Below are positions 32,364-41,452 of a stretch of DNA of 47,743 bases, piece after piece; positions within the stretch are counted from its first letter, which is position 1, and each line of letters starts with the position of its first letter. The notes under the pieces were generated by a model, which saw only the letters and a list, made by a program, of their open reading frames with translations, made no database searches and had not been told where the DNA came from. Origin of the DNA: SIG220 sp045615545 (GTDB lineage Bacteria > Bacillota_I > Bacilli_A > RFN20 > CAG-826); contig JAZLFA010000003.1 of NCBI GenBank assembly GCA_045615545.1, positions 1-47,743 on the forward strand, in the 5' to 3' direction. The translations under genes were made by a program, and so were the position numbers.

Positions 32364-33920
32364 TTAACTCTCGCTTATATCTTTAACAAAAAAGTCATAA
32401 GAAATATAGCCACGATAAGAGCTTTTTCTAATATTACCAAATAAATCAACGAAACGATATTGACTCACCATTTCCTTAGAAAAATTAAAGCCAGTTATTT
32501 TACTATTTGTCCCAATAACAGTGAGGATATGTTTATTATCTTTTGAGAAAGTTAAATTTTTGGTTAATGTATGTTTTATCGCTAATCTAGGAGCCTTCCA
32601 ACATTCACCAAATGGCGCTAATGATCTAACTAATTCAAATGATTCTTTATTTACATCAGTTAGTGATATTAATATAGATTCTTTTTCTTTTGGCACAATA
32701 TCAGTTGCTAATGCAATTTCTTTAATTTCTTTAGCGAATTCATCAAAACAGTCTTTCTTTAATGAGCACCCTCCTGCTAAAGCGTGTCCACCAAAACAGC
32801 CTAAATATTTACTTAGTTTATTAAATACGTCAACCACATTAAACGCATCGCTTGGACTACGGCAGCTACCTTTATAAAACTCACCTGTACTATCAAGAGT
32901 AAATACAATTACAGGAACATGATATTGTCCCATAAGTGCTTGGGCAATCAAACCAATAATTCCTTCTTTTTCGTTTACCTTAATTACAATTGCCTTATCT
33001 TCTTTACTAATTGAATCAATATTTCTGGCATTTTTTTGAATCTCTTTTCGTGATTCATTAATATCTATAATTGTTGGTAAATAGGTTAAAATAGTGTCTC
33101 TATTATCACTTGTTAAATAAGGAATTATTTTATTTATTGAAGTATCTTCAAGCATCCTTCCTAATGAATTGATTTTAGGAGCGAGAGCTAATCCTATGGC
33201 GGTTTCATTAAATTCATCTTCTGATTCAAATAACCCGTCAAGAGCGAGGAATTCTCCCTTTTTATAATTTTGATATACTGCCCTAGATAAATTACGGTTA
33301 TAGCTTACTAATGGCATCATATCACTTATGAGGCTAATAGAGGCTAAAGTAGCTAAATATTTGTCGCTACGGTTAAGTAAACTTCTCGTAAACATAAAGG
33401 AAATAAATCCGGCACTTGTTGCGGTTTCACCTAAGTGAGAATAGACTGGGTGAAGAAGAACATCAATATTAGGAAGTGTTTCAGGTAAAGAATGGTGATC
33501 AATAACCAAAACTTTAACATTATTATCTTTTAGATAATTAATTGCTTCATAAGCAGAAACACCATTATCGACGCAGATAACAAGTTTGTAGCCTTTATTA
33601 ACAAATTCTTTTGCTCTAGAATAAGTAATCCCGTATCCGTCTATATAACGGCAAGGAACATAATATCCAACTGGATAAGATAGATAATCAAAACATTTTT
33701 TAATGATCGCGGTAGACATGATACCATCGGCGTCATAATCGCCATAAATTACAATCTTTTCTTTCTTATCAATAGCGGCATTAACAAGCTTAACCGCGTC
33801 ATTAACATTATCTAATTCATGGCCATCATTAAAGTTATCAAGATTGACTTCTTTAGTTAATTCTAAATAATCTTCTTGAGTAATATGATAATAATCTAAT
33901 AATTTTTCTAATAAGTTCAT
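32364..33920 (-). CDS. recJ: Single-stranded-DNA exonuclease RecJ (DHH family)
   Basis: 518 residues. DHH motifs: VIYGDYDADGIMSTAI (motif I), VCVDNGVSAYEA, VIDHHSLPE (motif III), then LISDMMP; the DHHA1 part holds GGHALAGGCSL. The final about 100 residues form an OB-type domain. It is near the minimal RecJ core and much shorter than B. subtilis RecJ, with no extra C-terminal domains. No Shine-Dalgarno: the ATG lies 4 bases after the T-run of the secDF terminator, so its transcription source is unclear. Confidence 0.92.
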   Translation of the reverse strand: MNLLEKLLDYYHITQEDYLELTKEVNLDNFNDGHELDNVNDAVKLVNAAIDKKEKIVIYGDYDADGIMSTAIIKKCFDYLSYPVGYYVPCRYIDGYGITYSRAKEFVNKGYKLVICVDNGVSAYEAINYLKDNNVKVLVIDHHSLPETLPNIDVLLHPVYSHLGETATSAGFISFMFTRSLLNRSDKYLATLASISLISDMMPLVSYNRNLSRAVYQNYKKGEFLALDGLFESEDEFNETAIGLALAPKINSLGRMLEDTSINKIIPYLTSDNRDTILTYLPTIIDINESRKEIQKNARNIDSISKEDKAIVIKVNEKEGIIGLIAQALMGQYHVPVIVFTLDSTGEFYKGSCRSPSDAFNVVDVFNKLSKYLGCFGGHALAGGCSLKKDCFDEFAKEIKEIALATDIVPKEKESILISLTDVNKESFELVRSLAPFGECWKAPRLAIKHTLTKNLTFSKDNKHILTVIGTNSKITGFNFSKEMVSQYRFVDLFGNIRKSSYRGYISYDFFVKDISES

Positions 33921-33924
33921 ATTG

Positions 33925-33949
33925 AAAAAAGGCTACTTACTAGTAGCCT
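33925..33949 (-). terminator. Terminator between secDF and recJ
   Basis: Minus strand AGGCTAC, 6-base loop, GTAGCCT, then TTTTT. It starts 6 bases after the secDF stop, and its T-run ends 4 bases before the recJ ATG. Confidence 0.8.
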
Positions 33950-33955
33950 AATTAA

Positions 33956-36604
33956 TTAATCATTAATACCAATGAATGTAGCTTCTTCAGGCTCACCTGA
34001 TTTATTAACAACTTTTTTACCTTTCTTCTTACGTGGCTTAATTTCAAGATTTACTTTCTTGAATTGGGCGAAGAAGAATTGTGAAATTGGACCATATAAT
34101 GTGGTGACAAGTAAAGCTGCTAATAAAGTGCCAACTAACGCTAAGACAAATGGTAGTGATGTACTTGTTGGGCCAAAGCCAAAGAAGTTAATCATTAAAT
34201 AGCTAACTAAGATTGTAGCAACAACAATTGGGGTAAAAGCAATTGATATTGCTTTTTTCATAATTAATTCACGGTTTTCTACACTATTATCTTTGCTTCT
34301 ATCGTCAAGAACGAGTTCTCTTTCTTTATTCATAAAGATGATCGATAAAATAATAGAGAATGTTGTTACCAAAGGAAGAGCAACAATTACATATGGAGTA
34401 ATACTAGCTTGAGCAAGACTTAAAATAGAGAAGAATCCTGCTGCTACGCCAGTAGTGAGTACTGGGATGATAATCGATGTAATACCGCGGCTTAAGCGAT
34501 AACGTAACATGAAATATACGCCAAGTACTAAGATAGAAACGGAACATCCTAAGATGATGAATCCTGCGTTTGGAGTAGTTGCATTATTAATTGATAATGT
34601 CTTAACTTCCGCGCTAGCCTTAACATCAGCTTCTTCAATAACTGTTTGAAGGACATCAGTTAATGTTTTTGGTGTTTCAGTTGGGTTTTTATAATAAGCA
34701 CTTATATCGTTAGCAAACAAAGTATCAAATGTTGCGATGTAATAAGCTGTATCGACAGTAATACCTTCTTTATCTTCACTATAAGTGAATGTTTCAGTTC
34801 CACTAACATAATCATTTAATGGTTTTGTTTCATTACCATTAATAACATAGATATTCTTTAAAACTTCATTTTCAATGAAATCGTTTTTAGTAATAAAGCT
34901 ATCTTTAGTTGTTGTTGTGATATAAATTTCACTAACTTGTGGAACGTTCTTAACAGTGAATAATTGACCTTTATATAAGCATGCGCTTGTAATCATACCC
35001 GCTAAGCAGATAGCAAATATAGCGCACATTGTAATAAAAACTGGTTTTTTCTTCTTAGTGAAGTCTTTATCAGCAAAGCTACCATAATAGGTTTGTTTTT
35101 CTTCGTTAATAATGCTTGGAACTTTGCTATTATCAATTCCAAATACGTTGTATTTACCAGTTAAGCCTGTGGTATTAGTTGCTAACCACATAAGGCCTCT
35201 TAATCCAAGAGCGTTAAATAAGAATGAGAATAAACCACCTAATACACAGGCAAGAGCAAAGCTCACCATGAGGGAACCGCCAAAGGCATATAATAACGCA
35301 CCAACAACCATAACAGTAATGTTAATGTCTAATGTTGGTAAAAGGGCTTTCTTAGCAGCTTCACTATTGGCTTTCTTTAAACTTCTACCTTTATAGGATT
35401 CATCTTTAAGTTTACTTAAGTAAATAATGCCAGAAATTAATGATGCAACCGCAACAATAATTGTACCAATTAAAGCACCAATGTTAAATTCGGTACCAAT
35501 TGTAACTAATAAAGCAAGAGCTGTAAATACGCTCGCGATTGTGCATGTACCTACGCTTAATGCGCCTAAACGATAGAAGGCAACAAGTAATAAAGCAAGA
35601 ATCACAATAGCACAGATAGTAGCAATTAATGTTCTGCTCCAGTTTAAACTTTGATGTGGATCACCATTGGTGACAATTAATTCTGTCCAAGGATTTGTAT
35701 AGATTGGATGAGAATCATTTACATACGTAACATCGTAATCAAGTGGTGAGGCATTTAATAAATTCACATAGTAACGTGCTTTATCGTATGCATCACGAAC
35801 TTCGGTAACGGAAGCGGTTTGATCACCATTAGTGTCGATGTTAATGGTTGCAGATAGTTTATCTTCGTGATTATCAGGATAATATGGATCTTCAATGTTG
35901 AAGGTCATGATAATCTTATTAGCGATCTTCTCATCATAATCTTCACTATCAGGTTGAGTACGGGAGAAACGATCGGTTTCTTCATTGAAGTCATACCAGA
36001 GGTATAAATAAGTAATGGTTTCAGTGACTGGATTGCCATCTGCATCAGTCTCACCTGTTTCACGGGTTTCACCAATACCATTTTCTTTTTGTGTTTTAGT
36101 ATTTTCTAATAATAATTTGAATTCGGAGCTTTCAGTGTTGACTGGGATAACAACAGTTGGGTATGAATTAACAGAGTCAAGATATGCTTGACTACCTTCT
36201 TTTAAGAATTCATCTTCAGTGATGTGGTAATAATTATCATTATCATCTTTGTTACTTAAACCAAAAATACCATTAAATGAAAGATAGTTAACGATATTAT
36301 TCATTTGAGTTTCGTTACTTTCAGAGAATTCAACTTTAATCATATCATCACCACTAACGGCAATTTGATATGCTGTAACTCCAGCGGTGTCAAGTCGAGA
36401 TGCCATTGTATTAGCAATTTCTTTACTTGCTCCTTCTTTAACAGGGAGTTCTTCATCTTCTTTATCTGTTAATTTAAAGATAATTTCACGGCCTTGATGA
36501 TATTCATTGTTGCTGGAAACTTGTGTAAATATAGCAGAAAAGGATGCTCCCATCATAAATAATGCGGTAAAAGCAATAATAATATGTGCCCATAATCTAC
36601 GCAT
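33956..36604 (-). CDS. secDF: Fused protein-export membrane protein SecDF
   Basis: 882 residues, SecD and SecF in one chain as in Bacillus; uses the proton gradient to help pull secreted proteins after SecA. One N-terminal helix, a large outer loop (about 30-315), six membrane-helix block (about 320-480) with a NIGALIGTIIVAVASLISG stretch, then a second half with its own outer loop (about 545-680) and helix block (about 690-865). Basic tail PRKKKGKK. The first outer domain is acidic and longer than usual. GGAGG precedes the ATG. A dyad CGCTTAAGCG lies in the leader (about 36627-36636). Confidence 0.93.
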   Translation of the reverse strand: MRRLWAHIIIAFTALFMMGASFSAIFTQVSSNNEYHQGREIIFKLTDKEDEELPVKEGASKEIANTMASRLDTAGVTAYQIAVSGDDMIKVEFSESNETQMNNIVNYLSFNGIFGLSNKDDNDNYYHITEDEFLKEGSQAYLDSVNSYPTVVIPVNTESSEFKLLLENTKTQKENGIGETRETGETDADGNPVTETITYLYLWYDFNEETDRFSRTQPDSEDYDEKIANKIIMTFNIEDPYYPDNHEDKLSATINIDTNGDQTASVTEVRDAYDKARYYVNLLNASPLDYDVTYVNDSHPIYTNPWTELIVTNGDPHQSLNWSRTLIATICAIVILALLLVAFYRLGALSVGTCTIASVFTALALLVTIGTEFNIGALIGTIIVAVASLISGIIYLSKLKDESYKGRSLKKANSEAAKKALLPTLDINITVMVVGALLYAFGGSLMVSFALACVLGGLFSFLFNALGLRGLMWLATNTTGLTGKYNVFGIDNSKVPSIINEEKQTYYGSFADKDFTKKKKPVFITMCAIFAICLAGMITSACLYKGQLFTVKNVPQVSEIYITTTTKDSFITKNDFIENEVLKNIYVINGNETKPLNDYVSGTETFTYSEDKEGITVDTAYYIATFDTLFANDISAYYKNPTETPKTLTDVLQTVIEEADVKASAEVKTLSINNATTPNAGFIILGCSVSILVLGVYFMLRYRLSRGITSIIIPVLTTGVAAGFFSILSLAQASITPYVIVALPLVTTFSIILSIIFMNKERELVLDDRSKDNSVENRELIMKKAISIAFTPIVVATILVSYLMINFFGFGPTSTSLPFVLALVGTLLAALLVTTLYGPISQFFFAQFKKVNLEIKPRKKKGKKVVNKSGEPEEATFIGIND

Positions 36605-36727
36605 AATTCATACCTCCTAATTCATACGCGCTTAAGCGTCTAACGTATAATATATTATAAATATATTGAAAAGGCAATAAAAAAGAGCAATTTTTAATGA
36701 TGTATATTATAAAAATTCATACATACC

Positions 36728-37237
36728 TCACTTTTGGCCCCAAAGTACTACTTCGTTCCCGCCTTTGTAAGGATAAACAAAATTGTACCCTGCTATTTTT
36801 TTATACTCAGTTTGAGCTGGAAGTAATAATAAATCTGAAAATCTTAACACATAGTAGCCTTGATATATTCCACAATAAACACTTATCGAAACCATTTCTT
36901 TTCTGATAGATAGTTCGATATACCTCGGATCATCTATTATGATATTAAAGTAATCATTAATGATTACTTCTCTAACATTTTCAGCCAATGGTTCTACTGT
37001 TTTAATGTTTGTTGGGTCTACGCTAATTTGTTTTTTATCATCATCGTAAAGATGGTTAAAATTATTACGATAACAGATATTTAATATATCATTGTCAGTA
37101 AGTTGATTCTCCACCTCTTCTAATGAATAAAAGTTACCTGGTTTCGGTTCAAATTCACTCGATGAGCTTTGTTTAGCCGAACAGCCAAAACAAAATAATG
37201 AAATTACAATCATCGAATACATAAATTTCGTATTCAT
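36728..37237 (-). CDS. Hypothetical lipoprotein
   Basis: 169 residues, not recognised. Signal peptide with a possible lipobox CFGC (Cys19; residue -3 is Cys rather than the usual Leu, so lipidation is less certain). After it comes a Ser-rich linker, an acidic segment (SLEEVENQLTDNDILNIC), and a mixed alpha/beta region ending in a Gly/Val strand. SD AAGGGG and an extended -10 TGTTATAAT (37267-37259 with the TG) give it its own promoter. It sits between ruvB and secDF but looks monocistronic; no functional hint. Confidence 0.7.
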   Translation of the reverse strand: MNTKFMYSMIVISLFCFGCSAKQSSSSEFEPKPGNFYSLEEVENQLTDNDILNICYRNNFNHLYDDDKKQISVDPTNIKTVEPLAENVREVIINDYFNIIIDDPRYIELSIRKEMVSISVYCGIYQGYYVLRFSDLLLLPAQTEYKKIAGYNFVYPYKGGNEVVLWGQK

Positions 37238-37258
37238 ATTTATCCCCTTATTTCTTTC

Positions 37259-37267
37259 ATTATAACA
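37259..37267 (-). promoter_or_regulatory. Extended -10 promoter of the lipoprotein gene
   Basis: Minus strand TGT-TATAAT; start near 37252, giving a 15-base leader containing AAGGGGAT. Confidence 0.6.
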
Positions 37268-37279
37268 TACAAGAAAGTA

Positions 37280-37321
37280 GTGAAAAAGATAACGTTTTTG
37301 TTATATGTATACGTTATCTTT
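37280..37321 (-). terminator. Terminator of the nadE-ruvAB operon
   Basis: Minus strand AAAGATAACG, loop, CGTTATCTTT followed by further T; 10 pairs. It lies 13 bases past the ruvB stop. Confidence 0.75.
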
Positions 37322-37333
37322 AAATAATAATTT

Positions 37334-38338
37334 TTAAAATAGTTTTTCTTGGTGCTTAATTTTTAAATGCTGATAAGCTTTTGGATTAGCGATTCTACCT
37401 CTAGGGGTTCGATCTATAAAACCTAGTTGTAATAGATATGGCTCATAAACATCTTCTAAATTCATCGCTTCTTCCCCAATAGCGGACGCTAATGTATCAA
37501 GTCCAACTGGTCCACCATTAAAACGTTCAATTAAAGTATTTAAATATCTAATATCAACATCGTCTAACCCTAATTCATCAACTTTAAGGGCTTTAAGGGC
37601 TTTTAAAGCATCAGTAATGGAAATATCATCTTTACCTTCGTAGTTAGCAAAGTCTCTAACACGTTTAAATAAGCGGTTAGCGATACGTGGAGTTCCACGA
37701 CTACGCTTAGCTATTTCATTAGCAGCTTCTTCACTAATAGTTGAGTTAAATACACCTGCGGTTCTTTTAATGATTTTACTAATTTCCTCAACGGTATAAT
37801 AATGTAGTTTTTCGGTAAAGCCGAAACGAGCACGTAAAGGTGCGCTTAAATCCCCTGCTCTAGTTGTTGCGCCAATGAGTGTAAAAGGTGGTAATTTTAG
37901 TTCTAAAGATTTAGAAGAAACATCCCTATTAATAATCACGTGGAACACAAAATCTTCCATTGCGCTATATAAAGCTTCTTCCACTATACGAGGCATTCTA
38001 TGTATTTCATCAATAAATAAGATATCACCAGGTTCCAAAGTAGAAAGTAAAGCAGCTAAATCTCCCACTTTTTCAAAAGCAGGACCACTAGCCTCTTTTA
38101 TATTAGCGTGCATCTCATTAGCAATTACATGGGCTAAAGTAGTTTTTCCAAGTCCAGGAGGACCATAAAAAAGTAAGTGATCAAGAGGCTCATCACGATG
38201 AAGAGCAGCACCAATGAAAACCTTAAGGTTTTCTTTTAAGTCGCTTTGTCCCACATAAGAATCTAACGTTTGTGGACGTAAACAAGCTTCATCATTAGCT
38301 TCGTTACTATTAATATTTGCGTCTAATAATCTCGACAT
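37334..38338 (-). CDS. ruvB: Holliday junction branch migration helicase RuvB
   Basis: 334 residues, AAA+ motor. Walker A GPPGLGKT, Walker B DEIH, sensor and arginine-finger region (TTRAGDLSAPLRARFG), and a winged-helix DNA-binding end (GFIDRTPRGR). It works with RuvA to move Holliday junctions. Starts 2 bases after the ruvA stop. ruvC is absent from the window, as is usual in Firmicutes, which use RecU. Confidence 0.96.
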   Translation of the reverse strand: MSRLLDANINSNEANDEACLRPQTLDSYVGQSDLKENLKVFIGAALHRDEPLDHLLFYGPPGLGKTTLAHVIANEMHANIKEASGPAFEKVGDLAALLSTLEPGDILFIDEIHRMPRIVEEALYSAMEDFVFHVIINRDVSSKSLELKLPPFTLIGATTRAGDLSAPLRARFGFTEKLHYYTVEEISKIIKRTAGVFNSTISEEAANEIAKRSRGTPRIANRLFKRVRDFANYEGKDDISITDALKALKALKVDELGLDDVDIRYLNTLIERFNGGPVGLDTLASAIGEEAMNLEDVYEPYLLQLGFIDRTPRGRIANPKAYQHLKIKHQEKLF

Positions 38339-38340
38339 AA

Positions 38341-38892
38341 TTATTTCCTTAATAATGTAAGCGCAATACGAACCACTTCTTCGCTAGTTGCATTTGGCTC
38401 GTTAATCTGGCTTAAAGCACGATCAATAGCAGCTCCTTTAAAGCCTAAACTCTTAAGAGCATCATAAGCTTCATCATATACTCCTGGATCACCTTTAGTG
38501 CCAGTAAGTTCACCTTTTAAATCTAAAATAATTTGCGCCGCTGCTTTCGCTCCAATTCCTGGAAGCTTTTTTAAATAAGCAACATTGTTGCTTGCGATTG
38601 CTTGAATCACTTCTTGTGGCGTAGTCGCGCTTAAAGCGTTAATTGCCGTTTTAGGTCCTAAACCCTTAACTTTAATTAATGAGAGGAAAACATTTTGTTC
38701 ATCTTTACTCTTAAAACCAATTAAATAATGTTCATCTTCTCTAATTACTTGATGAGTATATATGAATAAATCTTGATTTATTTCATAATCATCGGGATGA
38801 GAGACGTAAACTAAATAACCGACGCCGGATACATCAATGGTGATATAATCTTCGGCAATATCATTTACTTTACCTTTTAAGAAACAGATCAT
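38341..38892 (-). CDS. ruvA: Holliday junction DNA-binding protein RuvA
   Basis: 183 residues, slightly short. Domain I OB fold (DISGVGYLVYV-like DVSGVGYLVYV), domain II with two helix-hairpin-helix motifs (SLIKVKGLGPKTAINAL and LKKLPGIGAKAAAQIILDL), a short linker, and domain III that contacts RuvB (DEAYDALKSLGFKGAAIDRAL). AGGAGG before the ATG. Directly downstream of a 32-residue membrane peptide gene. Confidence 0.95.
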   Translation of the reverse strand: MICFLKGKVNDIAEDYITIDVSGVGYLVYVSHPDDYEINQDLFIYTHQVIREDEHYLIGFKSKDEQNVFLSLIKVKGLGPKTAINALSATTPQEVIQAIASNNVAYLKKLPGIGAKAAAQIILDLKGELTGTKGDPGVYDEAYDALKSLGFKGAAIDRALSQINEPNATSEEVVRIALTLLRK

Positions 38893-38903
38893 AAATGTTC
38901 CTC

Positions 38904-39002
38904 CTATTTATAAATTAATATAAAGAAGATAACGAATAAGAGGGTTAGTACACTAATGACTAAACCACTTAAAAAACCCACATCAATCTTCTTTTTATCC
39001 AC
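38904..39002 (-). CDS. 32-residue single-span membrane peptide (hypothetical)
   Basis: Small gene between nadE and ruvA. It starts with GTG, 7 bases after a perfect AAAGGAG within nadE (spacer TTTAAAC), and overlaps the nadE end by 8 bases. The peptide begins with a charged MDKKKID and continues as one membrane helix of about 22 residues (LVISVLTLLFVIFFILIY) ending in Lys. This looks like a small cytoplasm-in membrane protein. Not recognised, and no function inferred. A longer in-frame reading from 39101 is rejected because it lies wholly in nadE and lacks a ribosome site. Confidence 0.6.
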   Translation of the reverse strand: MDKKKIDVGFLSGLVISVLTLLFVIFFILIYK

Positions 39003-39732
39003 GTTTAAACTCCTTTGGAGTAGGAATCGAATTTCGTTTATGTTCACTAATACGATGTAAATATTCAATTCTTTCTTTTGTAGTTTCACTAATTGAGCCA
39101 CCTAATAAATATGAATCAAGTTCTTTATAAGTGACGCGCATTTCCCCTTCATCAGTTTGTCCAGGGAATAATCCAGCAGTTGGGACTCTTTCAGCTAATT
39201 TATCAGGAACGCCTAAATATTTAGCGGCTTCAATTACTTCTTGTTTAGTTAAATATACGATTGGCAAAACATCAGCGGCACCATCACCATATTTAGTGAA
39301 ATAACCTGTATATCTTTCATCCATATTATCAGTACCTAACACGAGCGCGTGGTGCTTCTGCGCATACGCATATAGCATAGACATACGAAGTCTAACTTTT
39401 AAATTAGACAATGTTGATACATCAAGTTCTTCATTTAATGAAATAAAACTATTTTTAAGTTCATTATATCCTTTGCTACCATCAAGTATTAAATAATTAA
39501 CGTCTAAAGCTTTTGCAACTTCAATGCCGTCTTTTAAGTCATCAGGGTTACTTTCAATTGGCATCATAATACACATAAGTTTATCTTTACCAACGGCTTT
39601 TTTCGCTAAAGCAGCCACTAAAGAAGAATCCACTCCACCAGAAAGGCCAAGGACATACATATCCTGATGGTTATCCAATAGATAATCTTTTAAAAATTTA
39701 ACGATTTCATCTAAATATTGTTCAAGTTTCAT
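38995..39732 (-). CDS. nadE: NAD synthetase, ammonia-dependent
   Basis: 245 residues; amidates nicotinate adenine dinucleotide to NAD, the step after NadD. The N-type ATP pyrophosphatase P-loop LSGGVDSS is at about 30-37. LGTDNMDERYTGYFTKYGDGAADVLPI forms the deamido-NAD/ATP site, and RVPTAGLFPGQTDEGE the lid. There is no glutaminase domain, so free ammonia is used. It starts 2 bases after the obg stop; its last codons contain the SD of the 32-residue peptide. Confidence 0.95.
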   Translation of the reverse strand: MKLEQYLDEIVKFLKDYLLDNHQDMYVLGLSGGVDSSLVAALAKKAVGKDKLMCIMMPIESNPDDLKDGIEVAKALDVNYLILDGSKGYNELKNSFISLNEELDVSTLSNLKVRLRMSMLYAYAQKHHALVLGTDNMDERYTGYFTKYGDGAADVLPIVYLTKQEVIEAAKYLGVPDKLAERVPTAGLFPGQTDEGEMRVTYKELDSYLLGGSISETTKERIEYLHRISEHKRNSIPTPKEFKRG

Positions 39733-39734
39733 AT

Positions 39735-41012
39735 TTACCTTATATATTCAAATTCAAAGTCTTCTAATATGACAGTGTCACCATCATATGCGCCCATCTT
39801 CTCAAGTTCATCATCAACTCTTAATTTTCTAAGTTTACTCATCAATACCATCATACCTTCATCAGTGGAAATATTAGTCATGTGATAAAACTTAATAATC
39901 TTATCGCCAATAATTTGATAAACATGAGGTTTAATCTTAATGATTTCAAATTCTTTCTCTTCCGGAGTAATGGTATAGATTTTTGTATCAAGAACCTCTT
40001 CTTCATCACTATAAAGCGGGAAACTAGGAGTAGTTTCTGCTAAATCAGCACATTTGTAAATTAATTCATCAATACCTTCTTCAGTTAAGGCTGATATTGG
40101 ATAGACAGGTAATTTAACTTTCTTTTTAAAATCAGCAAGTTTATTTTTAGCCTCATCATCATCCATTTTACTAGCCACAATTATCATTGGGCGTTTAATT
40201 AAGCCAAAGCCATATGTTTCTAATTCTTTATTGATTACTTTGTAATCATCATAAGCATCTCTACCGTTATTTGACATATCAATCATATGAACAATAACAT
40301 GGCATCTTTCAATATGGCGTAAGAAGGTAAGACCTAAGCCTTTACCTAAATGTGCTCCTTCAATTAATCCTGGTAAATCAGCCATAACAAAAGAGCGTTT
40401 ATCTTTACAAGAAACAACACCTAAGTTAGGAACAATTGTGGTAAAAGGATAATCTGCTATTTCCGGTCTAGCACTACTAACAACTGATAATAATGTTGAT
40501 TTGCCAACACTAGGAAGGCCAACTAAACCCACATCCGCCAATAATTTTAGTTCAAGAATTAATCTTTTTGATTCACCTGGTTCACCATTTTCAGCAATAC
40601 GAGGAACACGGTTAGTTGAACTTCTAAAACAGGAGTTACCTTTTCCGCCTCTACCACCTTTAGCAACCATAATCATTTTACCATCTTCATTTAAGTCACC
40701 AATAAAGGAATGATCACTCTCTAAAAAGATAACTGTTCCTAAAGGAACATCAACAATTACATCTTCGGCATATTTTCCATATTGATTCTTGATTCCACCT
40801 TTTTCTCCATCTTCCCCGATAATAGCGCGAGAATGACGGAAGTTAAATAATGTGTTGATACGAGAAGAAGCGCGTAAAAAGATCGAGGCACCTCTACCAC
40901 CGTTACCACCACTAGGTCCACCTTTTGGAACGCAGTTTTCACGGCGGAAGGCAATCATTCCATCGCCACCTTTTCCACTTCTTACTTCAATAACAGCACG
41001 ATCAATAAACAT
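39735..41012 (-). CDS. obg: Obg-family GTPase (ObgE/CgtA)
   Basis: 425 residues. Glycine-rich Obg fold (RSGKGGDGMIAFRRENCVPKGGPSGGNGG), GTPase (G1 GLPSVGKS, G3 DLPGLIEGA, G4 SKMD in place of NKxD), and a C-terminal OCT domain to about residue 425. Acts in 50S assembly and stress signalling, and is linked with ppGpp in other bacteria. ATG 41012 chosen over 41018: TATAAT ends 8 bases before it, with no Shine-Dalgarno, so a near-leaderless mRNA. Unlike Bacillus, where obg follows rplU-rpmA in one run, a terminator and its own promoter separate them here. Confidence 0.94.
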   Translation of the reverse strand: MFIDRAVIEVRSGKGGDGMIAFRRENCVPKGGPSGGNGGRGASIFLRASSRINTLFNFRHSRAIIGEDGEKGGIKNQYGKYAEDVIVDVPLGTVIFLESDHSFIGDLNEDGKMIMVAKGGRGGKGNSCFRSSTNRVPRIAENGEPGESKRLILELKLLADVGLVGLPSVGKSTLLSVVSSARPEIADYPFTTIVPNLGVVSCKDKRSFVMADLPGLIEGAHLGKGLGLTFLRHIERCHVIVHMIDMSNNGRDAYDDYKVINKELETYGFGLIKRPMIIVASKMDDDEAKNKLADFKKKVKLPVYPISALTEEGIDELIYKCADLAETTPSFPLYSDEEEVLDTKIYTITPEEKEFEIIKIKPHVYQIIGDKIIKFYHMTNISTDEGMMVLMSKLRKLRVDDELEKMGAYDGDTVILEDFEFEYIR

Positions 41013-41020
41013 ACACATAC

Positions 41021-41050
41021 ATTATATATGTATAACGAGTGATAATACAA
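41021..41050 (-). promoter_or_regulatory. Promoter of obg-nadE-ruvAB
   Basis: Minus strand TTGTAT (41050-41045), 18-base spacer, TATAAT (41026-41021); the predicted start is 1-2 bases before ATG 41012. A dyad AAAGCATA/TATGCTTT (41056-41075) lies just upstream of the -35. Confidence 0.6.
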
Positions 41051-41107
41051 TTAACAAAGCATAAAATTATGCTTTTTGGGACTTATTTTACTTTTTATCA
41101 TTAATTA

Positions 41108-41132
41108 ACAAAAAAGACCACTTAAGTGGTCT
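41108..41132 (-). terminator. Terminator of rplU-prp-rpmA
   Basis: Minus strand perfect palindrome AGACCACTTAAGTGGTCT followed by TTTTTT. It lies about 20 bases past the rpmA stop. Confidence 0.88.
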
Positions 41133-41153
41133 AATTTTAGTTTTACTAATTGC

Positions 41154-41438
41154 TTATTTATCAGCAATAACTCTTGCGAATTTACGACCTTTACCGTTAG
41201 TTTCGTATTTAACAATACCACTAGCAGTTGCAAAGATTGTATCATCGCCGCCTTTTTTAGTATTTTCGCCTGGATAAATGCGAGTACCTCTTTGACGATA
41301 GATAATACTACCGCAATGGCACCATTCACCATCAGCGACTTTAGCACCTAATCTACGACCAGCAGAATCACGGCCGTTTTTAGTAGAGCCAACACCTTTT
41401 TTAGAAGCGAAGAGTTGTAGATTTAATTTAAACATCAT
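41154..41438 (-). CDS. rpmA: 50S ribosomal protein bL27, precursor with cleaved N-terminus
   Basis: 94 residues from ATG 41438 (or 93 from 41435; AAAGGG spacing favours the first). The N-terminus MFKLNLQLFASKKG is the Firmicute extension removed by Prp, normally after the Phe, exposing the AxKKG end that reaches the peptidyl-transferase centre. The rest (GVGSTKNGRDSAGRRLGAK, YRQRGTRIYPGENTKKGGDDTIFA) is standard. The segment EWCHCGS contains two Cys where Bacillus has none. Last gene of rplU-prp-rpmA. Confidence 0.95.
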   Translation of the reverse strand: MMFKLNLQLFASKKGVGSTKNGRDSAGRRLGAKVADGEWCHCGSIIYRQRGTRIYPGENTKKGGDDTIFATASGIVKYETNGKGRKFARVIADK

Positions 41439-41452
41439 AAATGACACCCTTT

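Noticed and set aside
36626..36637. Palindrome CGCTTAAGCG in the secDF leader as a riboswitch or operator
   Set aside because: Only 10 bases, no second element, and a single copy in the window.
38904..39101. 65-codon reading of the small membrane gene
   Set aside because: The added N-terminal part lies entirely inside nadE; the GTG at 39002 has a perfect AAAGGAG.
41056..41075. Hairpin AAAGCATA/TATGCTTT upstream of obg as a terminator
   Set aside because: The rpmA operon already ends at the strong terminator 41108-41132 and this stem is AT-rich; it may be an operator but evidence is thin.
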